Shown here in pieces: positions 8,222-17,653 of a stretch of 33,476 bases of DNA (position 1 is its first letter; each line of letters opens with the position of its first letter). Source of the DNA: Saccharopolyspora elongata (GTDB lineage Bacteria; Actinomycetota; Actinomycetes; Mycobacteriales; Pseudonocardiaceae). The stretch is taken from assembly GCF_004348985.1 (NCBI RefSeq), contig NZ_SMKW01000095.1:1-33476 (forward strand), given 5' to 3'. The position numbers and the translations under genes were made by a program. A model generated the notes under the pieces. The model worked only from the letters and a program-made list of their open reading frames with translations. It was not told the origin of the DNA and made no database searches.

Positions 8222-8527
8222 ACCTATCTGGGCGGAGATCCGGTGATGCTGATCTGGGACGGGCTGTCCGCCCACCGGTCCAAAGACATGAAAGCTTGGC
8301 TGGCCACTCAGCGGCATTGGCTTGCTGTGGAACGGCTTCCCGCATACGCGCCCGAGCTCAACCCGGTCGAACAGGTCTGGGGCAACGTCAAAGCCACCGA
8401 ACTGGCCAACCTCTGCCCCGACATCATCGACCAGGCCCATGCTGCCGCGGCGATCGGGCTGGAACGCATCGGCAGCAGCTACCAATTGTGCTTCTCCTTC
8501 CTTGACCACAGGGGCCGCCGCCTATGA
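8222..8527 (+). pseudogene. C-terminal fragment of an IS630-family transposase
   Basis: The frame TYLGGDPVMLIWDGLSAHRS, with the conserved Asp of WDGLSAH, is followed by LPAYAPELNPVEQVWGNVK, which holds the last catalytic Glu of IS630 DDE transposases. It ends at TGA 8525-8527. The part before the second Asp is absent, because the IS5 remnant ends directly upstream in the same frame. It cannot be functional. Confidence 0.75.
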
Positions 8528-9104
8528 ACCAAGATCACCTAAAAAAGATCATTAGTAGGTCGGGTGGCGTTGGAGTGGACGGTGCTGCTTGCGGGCGACG
8601 GTGCGGTGGATGGCCGTTTCGCCGGCGTGGACGAGTACGGAATGTCCTGTGAGGACGACGAGCCTGATTTTGCGGCGGTGTCGTAGGCCCCGGCGGACAC
8701 CGAGCCAGAGTGGCAGGCACCGGCGCATGGGGCTTGCGTCGAAGCGGGGTTTGCTGTGTCCACCGCACTGATGGACGTCACTGAGATCCGGGTGCGAGGT
8801 TGATCTGGTGTGGCTCCGGCCGTGCGGGGTGCCGACGCAGGCGGCGCGCGACGAGAAGCAGTGCGTCCAGCTTGGCCGGGGCGGCGTTGGCGAACGGGTT
8901 GAATGGCAACGGACGGTGGGCTGTCAGGGGAAGGCTCAGATGGGACACCAAGGCAGCAGTACTCCTCCAAGATCAAATGTCGATATCGTGACGACGGGAA
9001 CGCGAAGCAACGCACGGCAACCCGTCGGAACGAGGAGGAAGGAGGGCCGCTGACTTGCGGTGGAACGCGAATGGGCTGGTCGGCTCAAGCGGCTCACTAC
9101 TTTT
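8528..9104. other. Gene-poor stretch beside IS debris
   Basis: I see no supportable gene. One open plus-strand frame from GTG 8564 to TAG 8684-8686 (40 aa, rich in D/E near its end) continues in the same frame for another 38 codons to TGA 8801-8803, so it could be a short gene with one nonsense codon. It has no good ribosome site and I do not recognise it. A minus-strand open frame across 8539-9015 has a composition typical of an antisense shadow. The stretch ends at a tRNA 3' fragment. Confidence 0.35.
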
Positions 9105-9149
<45 letters not shown>

Positions 9150-9672
9150 GTCTTTCACGGAGGTCAGCGGCGTGACCGTGGGCGACGCCGCGAGGAAGCG
9201 GTCTTTGACCGCGGAATTGTTGTCGGTTGGGTCGTGTGGGCGGGGGCTGCAGTGCAGGCGGTGTCTTGGTGCGTGCAGGTGCGCTGCGGCTTCGCTGTAG
9301 CGTTGTCGTGCATGGTACTTGGGGCCGGTGCTGGCCTCGGGTGGCGGCGTTGGCGATTGGGGCGGTGGCGTGCATAAAGATAGGCGTCTTCCAGCGGGAG
9401 TTTGTTGCGATGGTCATGATGTTCTCCCGTTGACTGGATGGATCCGTTGTGGAAGCTCCGTTCCACTGCGCGTGCACGGTCCATCGCGCCTTGTGGGTCC
9501 GTTCCGGCGCCTGCAGTGGTGACTCGTCGTGGTTGGCGCTCATCGGTGCCCGAGCGTGTCGGCACGTGGGATTGAGAGAACTATAAGCTAAACCGCATCG
9601 GCTGCATGAACCGTCCACAAGAGAATCTCCTCGACATGAGTTCTACACGTGCAGCAACCTGAGCGTTTGTTT
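9150..9672. other. Intergenic region with one doubtful small ORF on the minus strand
   Basis: A minus-strand frame starts at ATG 9417 with GGGAG 6 bases upstream and runs 106 codons to 9097. It begins MTIATNSRWKTPIF and becomes low in hydrophobic residues. Its third-position GC is lower than that of the real genes, and its last 15 codons are simply the antisense of the tRNA fragment, so it is either spurious or a remnant whose natural end was lost. Between 9420 and 9672 the sequence is comparatively AT-rich and may hold regulatory signals. I see no other gene. Confidence 0.3.
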
Positions 9673-11997
9673 CTAGTTGGCGTGCGGGGTGTTGTCGTGC
9701 TCGGTGGCCCAGGCTGCGATTTGGGAGCGTGAGGTGAAGCCGAGTTTGACGAGGATGTTCGCGACGTGGGCTTCGGCGGTGCGCTGGGAGATGACCAGGT
9801 TGCTGGCGATTTGCTTGTTGCTCATGCCTTGGCGCACGAGTTCGGCGATTTCCCGCTCGCGTCGGCTAAGGCGTGCGCGCGGCTCTTGCCGGAGAGCGGG
9901 CTCGGTGCGTGGTGGTTTGCCGCGGGCGTAGGCGATGGCTTGTTCGAGGCTGACGTCCGCGCCTTGGGCGTAGCGGCGGCGGTACTGGTCGTCGCCGAGA
10001 GCGTGGCGGGTCCGTTGTTCGCATTCGTCGTGGTAGTGGCGGAAGAAGGTCAGCAGTGGTGCGCCGGCTTCGCGGCGGATGGTCTCGGCGGTGCCGAACA
10101 GCTGGGCGGCGTCGTCTTGGCGGTTTTCGCTTGTGGCGACCCATGCGAGCGTTTCGGCGCACAGTCCGGTGCAGTGGTGGTCGTTGAATTCCTGCTGGAG
10201 GTCGAGGCTTTCGCGGGCGAGTGTAGCGGCTCGTTGCTGCTGGCCTTGCCGCCAGGCCTCGACGCCGAGGCCCCAGAGGGCGTAGGAGCAGCGCCAGCTC
10301 TCGCCGTATTCGCGTGCGAGCGCGAGAAGTTCCTCGTATGCGGCGGTGGCGCGTTCTGAGTCGCCGTGCAGTGAGGCGCTGACGCCGAGGACGACTAGGG
10401 CGGTGGAAAACCAGGGCAGGTCCCCGGAAAACCGCAGCCGGGGGATCACTTCTTCGCAGAGCTCAATCGCATTTGAGAAGTCGCGTTGCAGTGCCGCAGT
10501 GAGGGCTTCGGCAACCCGCAGCAGTGCGGCCGTGTCCCCGTCGTTGTCGGCAGTGAGCGTGCGGGCCTCGCTGATGAGAGTGGATGCTGCGGGTACATCG
10601 CTTTGCAGAAGGGCGAGGTAGCTGGCACTAATGAGTAAACGTAGCCGGTCGCCGTCGTTCTCGGTGCCTTGCTGAAGAATTCGGTCGCACCAGCGGCGAC
10701 CTTCACTGGTGAGTCCGCTGACGCGCCAGTAGTCGTGGAGGGCGTCGGCGATGCGCGTTCCGGCGACGGTACCTGTCGGCTCGTTCAGGCAGAATTCGAG
10801 TGCGGTGCGAATGTTGGCGTGTTCGGTTCGCAGGCGTGCAAACCAACGGGCTTGATCGGGGCCGAACCAGTGCTGCTGCATCTGCTCGGCCAGGTTCAGG
10901 CACCAGTCCCGGTGCCGTTGGCGGACCTGCGTCTCCTGGCCGGAATGTCGCAGCATGTCGCGGCCGTACTGCCGAATGGTCTCCAGCAGCCGGTACCGGG
11001 CCTTGCCGTCACGGTCATCGCGGATGAGGATCGACTTGTCCACCAATCCTGCCAGCGTGCCTAGAACGTTGGCTTGGGTCAGGTTTTCGTCCGCGCAGAC
11101 CCCCTCAGCACCGTCGAGATCGAAGCTGTCGGCGAATACAGAGGTACGTGCCCACAGCTCCTTCTCGTTGCTGGAACACAGATCGCAACTCCATTCGATC
11201 AGGGCACGCAGCGTCTGATGTCGCGGCAGCGCGGCCTTGTTGCCGGTAGTGAGCAGGCTGAACCGGTCGTCCAGCCGTCGCAGGACTTGCTCGGGGGACA
11301 GCACTTTCAGACTCACCGCCGCCAGTTCGATTGCCAGGGGAATGCCGTCCAGTCGCCGGCAGATACCGGAGGCGATATGTCCGTTGTGGTCATCGAGGAC
11401 GAAGTCCGGCAGGACCGCTTTCGCACGGTCCGAAAACAGCGCGATAGCTTCGTAACCGGCCAACGCGCTGGGCGTAACACCGCTGTCGGGATCCGGGCAT
11501 TCCAGGGCGGAGACCGGCAGGATGGACTCGCCGGCGATGCCGAGCGCCTGGCGGCTGGTGACCAGGATCCGCAGTTCAGGACACCGTTTGAGCAGGGCCG
11601 CCACGGTGAGCGCGCAGGTGTGAAGCACATGTTCGCAGTTATCGAGCACCAGCAGCAGACGCCGGTCCGCGACACGCTCGGCTACTGTCTCGGCGGTCCA
11701 GCGTGTGGACTGATCGTGGATGCCCAGTGCGGACACGATCGCTTGTGGAACGAGCCCTTCGTCTTCCAAGCCCGCGAGTTCGACCAGCCATACACCGTCC
11801 GGGAAGGCTCGCCGCATGTTCCAGGCGGCGTGCGAGGCCAGCCTGGTCTTGCCCACGCCGCCCACGCCGGTCAGGCTGACCAGCCGGGAGGAGGACAGCG
11901 CCTGCCTGACCTGGCTCAGCTCTTTGCGCCGGCCGACGAAGCTGGTGACCTCGGTCGGCCATTTTCCTTGCAAGCGCTGCGCAGACACGTCGGTCAT
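9673..11997 (-). CDS. Large NB-ARC ATPase/LuxR-type transcriptional regulator
   Basis: A 774-aa one-piece regulator. The N-terminal NB-ARC-type ATPase has Walker A GVGGVGKT at residues 44-51, Walker B RLLLVLDNCEHVL near 112-120 and LVTSRQAL sensor and GIPLAIELAA motifs. A long helical TPR-like middle follows (alanine/leucine-rich repeats, roughly 390-690). The C-terminus is a LuxR helix-turn-helix (LSRREREIAELVRQGMSNKQ and following, about 710-765). Such proteins are ATP-dependent activators common in actinomycetes. ATG 11997 is the natural start for the ATPase domain, though no strong ribosome site precedes it. It stands alone between a mobile-element scar and an lpd fragment, so its target is unknown. 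The frame is intact and uses codons like the host genes. Confidence 0.9.
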   Translation of the reverse strand: MTDVSAQRLQGKWPTEVTSFVGRRKELSQVRQALSSSRLVSLTGVGGVGKTRLASHAAWNMRRAFPDGVWLVELAGLEDEGLVPQAIVSALGIHDQSTRWTAETVAERVADRRLLLVLDNCEHVLHTCALTVAALLKRCPELRILVTSRQALGIAGESILPVSALECPDPDSGVTPSALAGYEAIALFSDRAKAVLPDFVLDDHNGHIASGICRRLDGIPLAIELAAVSLKVLSPEQVLRRLDDRFSLLTTGNKAALPRHQTLRALIEWSCDLCSSNEKELWARTSVFADSFDLDGAEGVCADENLTQANVLGTLAGLVDKSILIRDDRDGKARYRLLETIRQYGRDMLRHSGQETQVRQRHRDWCLNLAEQMQQHWFGPDQARWFARLRTEHANIRTALEFCLNEPTGTVAGTRIADALHDYWRVSGLTSEGRRWCDRILQQGTENDGDRLRLLISASYLALLQSDVPAASTLISEARTLTADNDGDTAALLRVAEALTAALQRDFSNAIELCEEVIPRLRFSGDLPWFSTALVVLGVSASLHGDSERATAAYEELLALAREYGESWRCSYALWGLGVEAWRQGQQQRAATLARESLDLQQEFNDHHCTGLCAETLAWVATSENRQDDAAQLFGTAETIRREAGAPLLTFFRHYHDECEQRTRHALGDDQYRRRYAQGADVSLEQAIAYARGKPPRTEPALRQEPRARLSRREREIAELVRQGMSNKQIASNLVISQRTAEAHVANILVKLGFTSRSQIAAWATEHDNTPHAN

Positions 11998-12066
11998 AGC
12001 AGTTCCAGGCTAGCTCAGCGGCCCGTGAGAAACCGGCCGCAAGCACGCAGGTGGTCTGCGGGCTGG

Positions 12067-12596
12067 TCAGCCGTGCACGTGCAGCGGTTTGCCGGCCAGG
12101 GCGAGGTGGGCCTCGCCGAGGGCTTCGGTCTGGGTGGGGTGGGTGTGTACGAGGGGGGCGACGTCGTCGGGTTGTAGATTAGCTGGGCTTCGTCGATGAG
12201 TTCGTCGATGCGGTCGCCGACCAGGTGCAGTCCGAGGACCGGGCCGTCGGCGGTGCGCACGAGCTTTACCGCACCGGCGGTCTTGAGGATCTGGCTCTTG
12301 CTGTTTCCGGCCAGGTCGTAGGTGAAGGTCTGCACCTGGCCGTACTGCTTCTTGGCGGCTGCCTCGGTGAGGCTGACCGAGGCGGCCTCGGGGTGAGAGT
12401 AGGTCACGCGCGGGATGCCCGCCTCGTCGATCGGCTGCGGGTTCAGGCCGACGATGTCCTCGGCGATGAAGATGCCCTGCTGGAAGCCGCGGTGGGCCAG
12501 CTGCAGGCCGGGGACGATGTCGCCGACGGCGTAGACGCCGGGCAGGTTGGTGCGCAGGCGATCGTCGGTGAGCACGAAGCCGCGGTCCATCTTCCG
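12067..12596 (-). pseudogene. lpd: C-terminal fragment of dihydrolipoamide dehydrogenase, with internal deletion
   Basis: The minus frame reads MDRGFVLTDDRLRTNLPGVY, AVGDIVPGLQLAHRGFQQGI and VTYSHPEAASVSLTEAAAK, the FAD-binding and dimerisation parts of Lpd. After DEAQLIYN the reading frame changes: the normal continuation DDVAPLVHTHPTQTEALGEA to KPLHVHG and TGA is found in another frame, because roughly 15-20 bases are missing. The His-Thr-His-Pro-Thr-Gln-Thr catalytic motif is therefore out of frame. The FAD and disulfide-containing N-terminal half is absent; homology begins near 12596. It cannot encode an active enzyme. An intact lpd is presumably elsewhere in the genome. Confidence 0.85.
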
Positions 12597-12675
12597 ACCG
12601 GCGGTGCCGTGATGACGAGTTCGAGGGGGAAGACGGCGGTCTCGAGGCGCCGCTTGACGTTGTTCGCCGAGGTAG

Positions 12676-12906
12676 CGCAAGTTCATTCTGTACGTCCTGG
12701 GCACCCGCATCGGATGCATCCCCGGTCACGGCCCCTGCGAGCTTGCAGAACTGGCCGAGGTCACGGAACTGGCTGAAGAGGAGGTGCGGGAGCGCCTGGC
12801 AGCGCTCGCCCGGGACGGCCTGATTACCTGGACCGTGGACGCTGCCGACCAACGGAACTGGTTCCAGGTCCTCTATCCGGGTTCGCCGCCTCTGCCAGAG
12901 ATGTGA
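12676..12906 (+). pseudogene. Unrecognised 5'-truncated reading frame, winged-helix-like
   Basis: Directly after a TAG at 12673-12675, 76 codons read RKFILYVLGTRIGCIPGHGP, then a helical acidic stretch LAELAEVTELAEEEVRERLA and ALARDGLITWTV, ending at TGA 12904-12906. There is no ATG, GTG or TTG near the beginning of the plausible protein part, so the 5' end seems lost at the junction with the lpd fragment. Codon use is host-like, and the helix-turn-LxRDGLI pattern suggests a small winged-helix protein. I cannot name the family. A hairpin terminator follows 53 bases later, as expected for a true gene end. Confidence 0.45.
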
Positions 12907-12958
12907 CCGGGCGATTCCAAGAGAAAAAGGCCCCGGTGAGGACTTCCCGGCGGGGTGC

Positions 12959-12995
12959 CAGCCCTGGATTCCTGGAGGGCAGGAATCCAGGGCTG
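12959..12995. terminator. Strong hairpin terminator
   Basis: A perfect 15-bp stem (CAGCCCTGGATTCCT at 12959-12973 and its complement at 12981-12995) with a 7-base loop. It lies between the plus-strand fragment ending at 12906 and the minus-strand relaxase remnant ending at 13027, so it could serve both. No T-run is seen. Confidence 0.8.
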
Positions 12996-13026
12996 ATCTG
13001 CATTCGTTTCCGCAGGTCAGGGCATG

Positions 13027-14043
13027 TTATTCCCTGAAAGGTGGCCGATCTAGACCCTCCTGGGGTGTTTTAGCGCCCTGAGCTGCGTTGACGACGGTCA
13101 GGTCTGCCACGTGCTGCGCGGCGGCGTGCGAGTGCTCGACGGTGTGGCCGCTGCGCTGGAGGTAGCGCCATAGCTCGTCGGGACGGCGTCCAGGTGAAGG
13201 CGAAGCGGCTGGGCGGCAGTCGCACCAGGTTGTGCCGACTGCGGGGCAGAGACAGGTCCCGTCGGAGACCGGAACCGGCCAGCCACAACTGCGGACGCCC
13301 GTGATCGTCGGTGAGAGTGACGCTGTAGCCGGTCAGGCGGCTTGCACGGTCGGTGCGTGGGCGGAAGCGCACGCGGCGGGCGTGCAGCTGCTCGACAAAC
13401 TCCAGCTCGGTGCGAGCATGCGCGGCAGGGGAGTGCACCAAGTGCCGCAGCTCGTATCGGCCGGTCACGTGGTGCCCTGCCCGCTGGGCGCGGTCGATCT
13501 CGGCTCGGCTGGTGGCATTGCGGCCGGCCCCGGCGAGCTCGGCATCAGGTTCATCCGGTGCTCGGTCTGCTGGCACCAACTCCGCCACCGTGGCCAGTCC
13601 CGATACGTGTTCGCGACCTGACCTTGCTCCTCCACGAGGTTGACCACCAGGTGCACATGGTCGTTGCCCTGCGCCGAGCGGCCATGATGGACGGCCACCC
13701 AACGGCGACGCGAGAACCCCATGCTGACGACGGCTTCGTACACCAGCTGTCGCCACGTCGCATCGCTCAGCCGTCCATCATCGGCGGGCAGCGAAATCGC
13801 CACGTGGTCGACGTGCCCGCCGTTGACGGCCATGTCGTGTGCAAGGCGGGGCGTGTCGAGCATCCGAGCCAGGCGCGCTAGACCACCGCGTTGTTCGAAG
13901 TCGGCGGCAAACGAGCCTTCCGGCAGCTAATCCGCGTCCCAGGCGCCGATGAGATGAGGCTCGATGTGTTCGTTCGCTCGGCCGGGCCCGAACAGGTAGC
14001 GCAGCAGCCCGCCGAGGTTACGGCCGCGGCTGACCTTGGCCAT
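13027..14043 (-). pseudogene. Decayed relaxase (MobA/VirD2-like mobilisation nuclease)
   Basis: Starting at ATG 14043, the frame begins MAKVSRGRNLGGLLRYLFGP, a typical opening of actinobacterial ICE/plasmid relaxases. It hits an in-frame TAG at 13927-13929, then continues in the same frame through HVDHVAISLPADDGRLSDAT and GNDHVHLVVNLV, the HUH metal-binding motif. Near 13550 it shifts frame (DAELAGAGRNATSRAEI through LTGYSVTLTDDHGRPQLWL). Near 13190 it returns to the first frame (RRPDELWRYLQRSGHTVEHS), ending at TAA 13027-13029. One nonsense codon and two frameshifts make it a clear pseudogene. Just upstream (14046-14240) a minus frame ending LERVLDLLDE may be the tail of its mobilisation partner, but that is weak. 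Confidence 0.85.
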
Positions 14044-14242
14044 CACTACTCGTCCAGCAGGTCCAGCACTCGCTCCAGGGTGGAAAGGTGCCCATCCCAG
14101 CACGGCGTACAGGTGTTTGTCATGGCCGGTGACGTCCTGCGTGTCCGCTCCGATCGGCTTGAGTGATGACGGGTGCGAACATCGCGAGCGACTCGGCGAC
14201 CGTGCGGTTGAGGTTGGTCTTGGCGAAGCTTTCGGTAGTCGC

Positions 14243-15517
14243 TCATCGTCTGGCCCGGAGCTCGGCGAGGAGTTGCTCGGCGTGGTCGGCACGGACCTTC
14301 TTGTCCGCGATGAGCCGGGCGACGACGGCCGGGACCTCCTCGGCGGTCGCGCCGACGGCGGAGGCGATGTTGCGGGCGTGCAGGGACATGTGGCCACGCT
14401 GGATCCCTTCGGTGGCCAGCGCTCGGATGGCGGCGAGGTTCTGGGCGAGGCCGACGGCCGTGATGATCTCCGCGAGTTCGGCGGCGGTGCGGACGCCGAG
14501 CAGGGTGATCGCGGCCTGCGCGGCCGGGTGGACCTTGGTGGCGCCACCGACGAGACCGACGGGCATGGGTAGCTCGAGGGTGCTGGCGACATTGCCGTCG
14601 GCATCCTTTTCGAAGCGGGACAACGAGGTGTAGAGCCCGGCGGGCGAGACGGCGTGGGAGTGGGCGCCGGCTTCGACGGCGCGAGTGTCGTTGCCGGTGG
14701 CGAGCACGACGGCGGTGATGCCGTTCATGATCCCCTTGTTGTGGGTGGCGGCCCGGTAGGGGTCGGCTTCGGCGAGGGCGGCGGCATGGATGATGTTGTC
14801 GACGACCTCGGCGCCGCCGAGCGCGTCCGCGTCGAACACCGCGCGGGCACGGGAGAGCCGGAGATCGGCCTTGTTGGTGAGGATCCGCAGCAAGCTGCTC
14901 CCGCGCGCGATCTCGGCCGCCCGGGCGGCGACGGCCTCGGCCATCGTGTTGACCGCGTTGGCGCCCATGGCGTCGCGCACGTCGACCTGAAGGTGCGCGA
15001 CCACGTATGTGCCGGCGCGCGAGGGGACCAGCCGGACAGCGATGTCACGGACGCCGCCCCCGAACTCGACGAGCTTGGGGTCCTGGTCGTTGGCGAGCGC
15101 GATCAGCTCGTCGCGGGCTTCGAGTAGCCGTACTCGCCCGGCCTCGGGGTCAGCGACGCCGACGATCTGGACCTGGGCCTGCATGACGGGTGGGGTCGAG
15201 GACGTGGTGAACCCGCCGTGCACGCGCGCGATCTTGGCGGCGTTGCTCGCAGCCGCGACGACGGAGGCTTCCTCGGTCGCCATCGGCACCAGCACGTCGG
15301 TGCCGTTGATCACGAAGTTCGTCGCGACACCCAGCGGGATGCCCACGATCCCGGTCACGTTCTCGATCATGTGGTCTGCCAGCCCGGTGCCGAGGCCGTG
15401 CGCGGGGTCGAAGGCGGCGATCGACGCGGGGTCGATGCCGGCGGCTTCGGCGAGGGACTTGCGTCGGGCCTCGACGGAGAGGTCCCGGAGACCCTGGATA
15501 CGACTGGTGCGCGGCAT
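14243..15517 (-). CDS. mvaA: Class II (degradative-type) hydroxymethylglutaryl-CoA reductase
   Basis: A 424-aa enzyme interconverting HMG-CoA and mevalonate with NAD(P)(H). The ATG at 15517 follows GGGAGG by 6 bases. The class II hallmarks are visible: DHMIENVTGIVGIPLGVATN near residues 60-80 with the catalytic Glu of ENVTG, ATEEASVVAAASNAAK near 95, the cofactor-site DAMGANAVNTMAE, the catalytic Lys in HNKGIMNGI, Asp in GNDTRAVEAG, and the C-terminal His in HMSLHARNIA. The length equals Pseudomonas mevalonii HMGR. Class II enzymes often oxidise mevalonate, but some work in biosynthesis. It is 100 bases downstream of the PucR-type regulator gene on the same strand. No HMG-CoA lyase or mevalonate kinase gene is in the window, which makes the direction uncertain. 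Confidence 0.93.
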   Translation of the reverse strand: MPRTSRIQGLRDLSVEARRKSLAEAAGIDPASIAAFDPAHGLGTGLADHMIENVTGIVGIPLGVATNFVINGTDVLVPMATEEASVVAAASNAAKIARVHGGFTTSSTPPVMQAQVQIVGVADPEAGRVRLLEARDELIALANDQDPKLVEFGGGVRDIAVRLVPSRAGTYVVAHLQVDVRDAMGANAVNTMAEAVAARAAEIARGSSLLRILTNKADLRLSRARAVFDADALGGAEVVDNIIHAAALAEADPYRAATHNKGIMNGITAVVLATGNDTRAVEAGAHSHAVSPAGLYTSLSRFEKDADGNVASTLELPMPVGLVGGATKVHPAAQAAITLLGVRTAAELAEIITAVGLAQNLAAIRALATEGIQRGHMSLHARNIASAVGATAEEVPAVVARLIADKKVRADHAEQLLAELRARR

Positions 15518-15617
15518 GGCGCCCCTCCCACCTCGGTGTGGCTGCGGTACGGGGGAGGACGCTAGTTCGCGGCGCATCGGCCGGGAATGGGCCGATCATC
15601 CACCATTGACGGGGGGG

Positions 15618-17453
15618 CTATGGGCTTTTGGCCAGGTTGGCGAGGCGGACCGCGACGGTGATCCGGAAGAGCCGATCGGGCTCCTGCCAGTCCTCGCCGA
15701 GCAGCTCGGTCGTGCGTTCCAGGCGTTGGAGGACGGTGTTCTTGTGCACGTGGAGTGCACGGGCGGTGGCGACCGGGCTCATCCGGTTGCCGAGGTAGGC
15801 GGCGAGGGTGGGCAGGAGCTTGCCCGCGTGTTTGGCGTCCCAGTCCAGGACGGGCCCGATGACGCGCCGTACGTACCTCGTCACGCGTGCTTCCCTTGGG
15901 CCGAACAGGGCCGTGTACGGGAGGTACTCGTCGGTGGTGACGGCGGTGTCGTTCAGCCCGAGTGCGGGCAGGATCCGGACGCACGCCGAGGCCGCGTCGA
16001 CCTGGGTGCGTAGGTCGTCGGTGACGTCGGCGATGCCTGCGCCGACCGCCAGAACCGGTGCCCGTACGGTGCGGCGCACCATGGTGTGGATGAGTGCGCT
16101 CGCGGTGGCTGGGTCGGGATAGGAGGTGATGGCCACGACTCGGTCGGCATGTTCGCCGACCGGGCCGCCGGTCCGGCGCAGGGCGCGGACGGCCCCGCGG
16201 CGCAGTTCGGCCGGCACCGAGATCACGACCACTGACCGCAGCTCGTCGAGCCGGATGCCCCGTGCGCGGGCGCGGGTGGCGATGTCGGCGCGGCGGTCGG
16301 GGTCGTCGGAGAGCATGTCGGCCAGCAAGTCGCCGCGGACGCGCTGCTCGGCCTCGAGCATGGCGTCCTGCTTGAGGTTGAGCAGCGCGGTGATCTGGGC
16401 GGCGCGTTCGGCGGTGCGCAGCTCGACGGGGCCGAACTCGACCTCGCCCTGCTCTAGCAGCAGCGCGCCCAGAAGGGTCGGCCCGGCGAGGACGGCGACG
16501 GCGTACGTGCCGTCGCTCGCGGGCGTGCACCGACCACTGTGGCGGCTGCGGTCGACGGCGTCGGCGACGGGGCCGTCGAGGTGTTCGGGGTCGCGAAGTG
16601 TGACGTGGCAGCGCAAAGCACGACCGAGCGCGGTCGCGACGTCTGGTGCTTGACCGCCTTGGAGCACGAGGCTGGTGAGGTCGCTGTGCACCTCGCTGGC
16701 CCGTTCCATCGCTTCGACGTGGCGGGCGAGCTCGCCGTAGGCGCGGCGGGCGTCGTCGGCCGAGTCCTGGGTGCGGGCGAGCAGGCGAGCGGTCTGCAGG
16801 ACGATGGCGGCGTGGTCGGCAAAGGCTGACAGCAGGGAGATCTCCTCAGGGGAGAAAGCGTGCTCGACGCGGTTGGCGGCGAACAGCACCCCGATCACCT
16901 CGTCGCCGGCGAGTAGCGGGACGCCGAGCAGGGACACGAGGCCTTCCGCGGCCACGGCGGCGTCGATCGCGGAGTCGTGCGGGGCCTCGGTCATCGCGGC
17001 GTACTTGGACGTCCAGTAGGGACGGCGTCCTTCGACCACCTGGCTGGCCAGGCCCGCTCCGGGAGGCACTCGCAAGCCGAGGAACGACGGTGCGACCGTC
17101 CCGAGCGTGGTGCGCACGCGGAGTTCGCGGCTCTTCGCGTCGAACTCGGACAGGTAGGTGACGTCCGTGCCGACGAGGTCGTGCGCTCGTTCGACGAGCC
17201 GACCGAGCAGTTCATCGACGTCGCGAAGCTGGGCAAGCTCGCGCGCGGAGGAGAACAGCGCCGCGAGTTCCTGACCGCGGCGCCGCCAGCGCTCCGAGGT
17301 GGCACGCAGGCGGCGGATCTCGTAGCGGATTCGCGCGGTGTCCTGTTCGGGCAGGGTCACGCCGGTGAGCAGGCTGTCCACATCGATCTCCTGCTCGGCC
17401 GAAGCCGCCTGCAGCAGACCGACGACAACGTCGCTCGGGAGCGTCTCCGTCAC
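15618..17453 (-). CDS. GAF-domain PucR/CdaR-type transcriptional activator
   Basis: A 611-aa regulator starting at GTG 17453, with GAGG 8 bases upstream. A predicted coiled segment (EIRRLRATSERWRRRGQELA, about residues 45-75) precedes a GAF domain (roughly 85-225, including GAGLASQVVEGRRPYWTSKY and SLLGVPLLAGDEVIGVLFAA). A middle linker and a degenerate GGDEF-like/PucR region follow. The C-terminal PucR helix-turn-helix ends the protein (LLPTLAAYLGNRMSPVATAR, then ALHVHKNTVLQRLERTTELL). Family members sense small catabolites through GAF. It is encoded divergently from hyuA across a 200-base gap and just upstream of the HMG-CoA reductase gene, so it most likely controls the whole cluster. Confidence 0.9.
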   Translation of the reverse strand: MTETLPSDVVVGLLQAASAEQEIDVDSLLTGVTLPEQDTARIRYEIRRLRATSERWRRRGQELAALFSSARELAQLRDVDELLGRLVERAHDLVGTDVTYLSEFDAKSRELRVRTTLGTVAPSFLGLRVPPGAGLASQVVEGRRPYWTSKYAAMTEAPHDSAIDAAVAAEGLVSLLGVPLLAGDEVIGVLFAANRVEHAFSPEEISLLSAFADHAAIVLQTARLLARTQDSADDARRAYGELARHVEAMERASEVHSDLTSLVLQGGQAPDVATALGRALRCHVTLRDPEHLDGPVADAVDRSRHSGRCTPASDGTYAVAVLAGPTLLGALLLEQGEVEFGPVELRTAERAAQITALLNLKQDAMLEAEQRVRGDLLADMLSDDPDRRADIATRARARGIRLDELRSVVVISVPAELRRGAVRALRRTGGPVGEHADRVVAITSYPDPATASALIHTMVRRTVRAPVLAVGAGIADVTDDLRTQVDAASACVRILPALGLNDTAVTTDEYLPYTALFGPREARVTRYVRRVIGPVLDWDAKHAGKLLPTLAAYLGNRMSPVATARALHVHKNTVLQRLERTTELLGEDWQEPDRLFRITVAVRLANLAKSP

Positions 17454-17653
17454 GGGATTCACCTCGATCCGATGTGCCGATCGCCTAGAGCGACCTCGGG
17501 AATCCTGGGCGAATAATACATAGTCTGGACGGGTTCGCGCTCGTACTGTCCACACCGCGGGTGAGACGGTGTCTCCGCGAAACGAACCTTTCGTGCATAC
17601 CATCCGTGAGCCCGGAACGATTCGCACCGACGCAGTCAAAGGAGACAGCGAGC
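17454..17653. promoter_or_regulatory. Divergent promoter region pucR-type gene/hyuA with candidate operator
   Basis: A 200-base divergent control region. An AT-rich patch GAATAATACATAGT near 17511-17524 could hold a -10 element for either direction. Two overlapping inverted repeats are visible: ACACCG at 17552-17557 with CGGTGT at 17567-17572, and GAGAC-GGT-GTCTC at 17563-17575. The latter is a plausible site for the neighbouring dimeric activator. The hyuA ribosome site AAAGGAG lies at 17638-17644. Confidence 0.45.
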
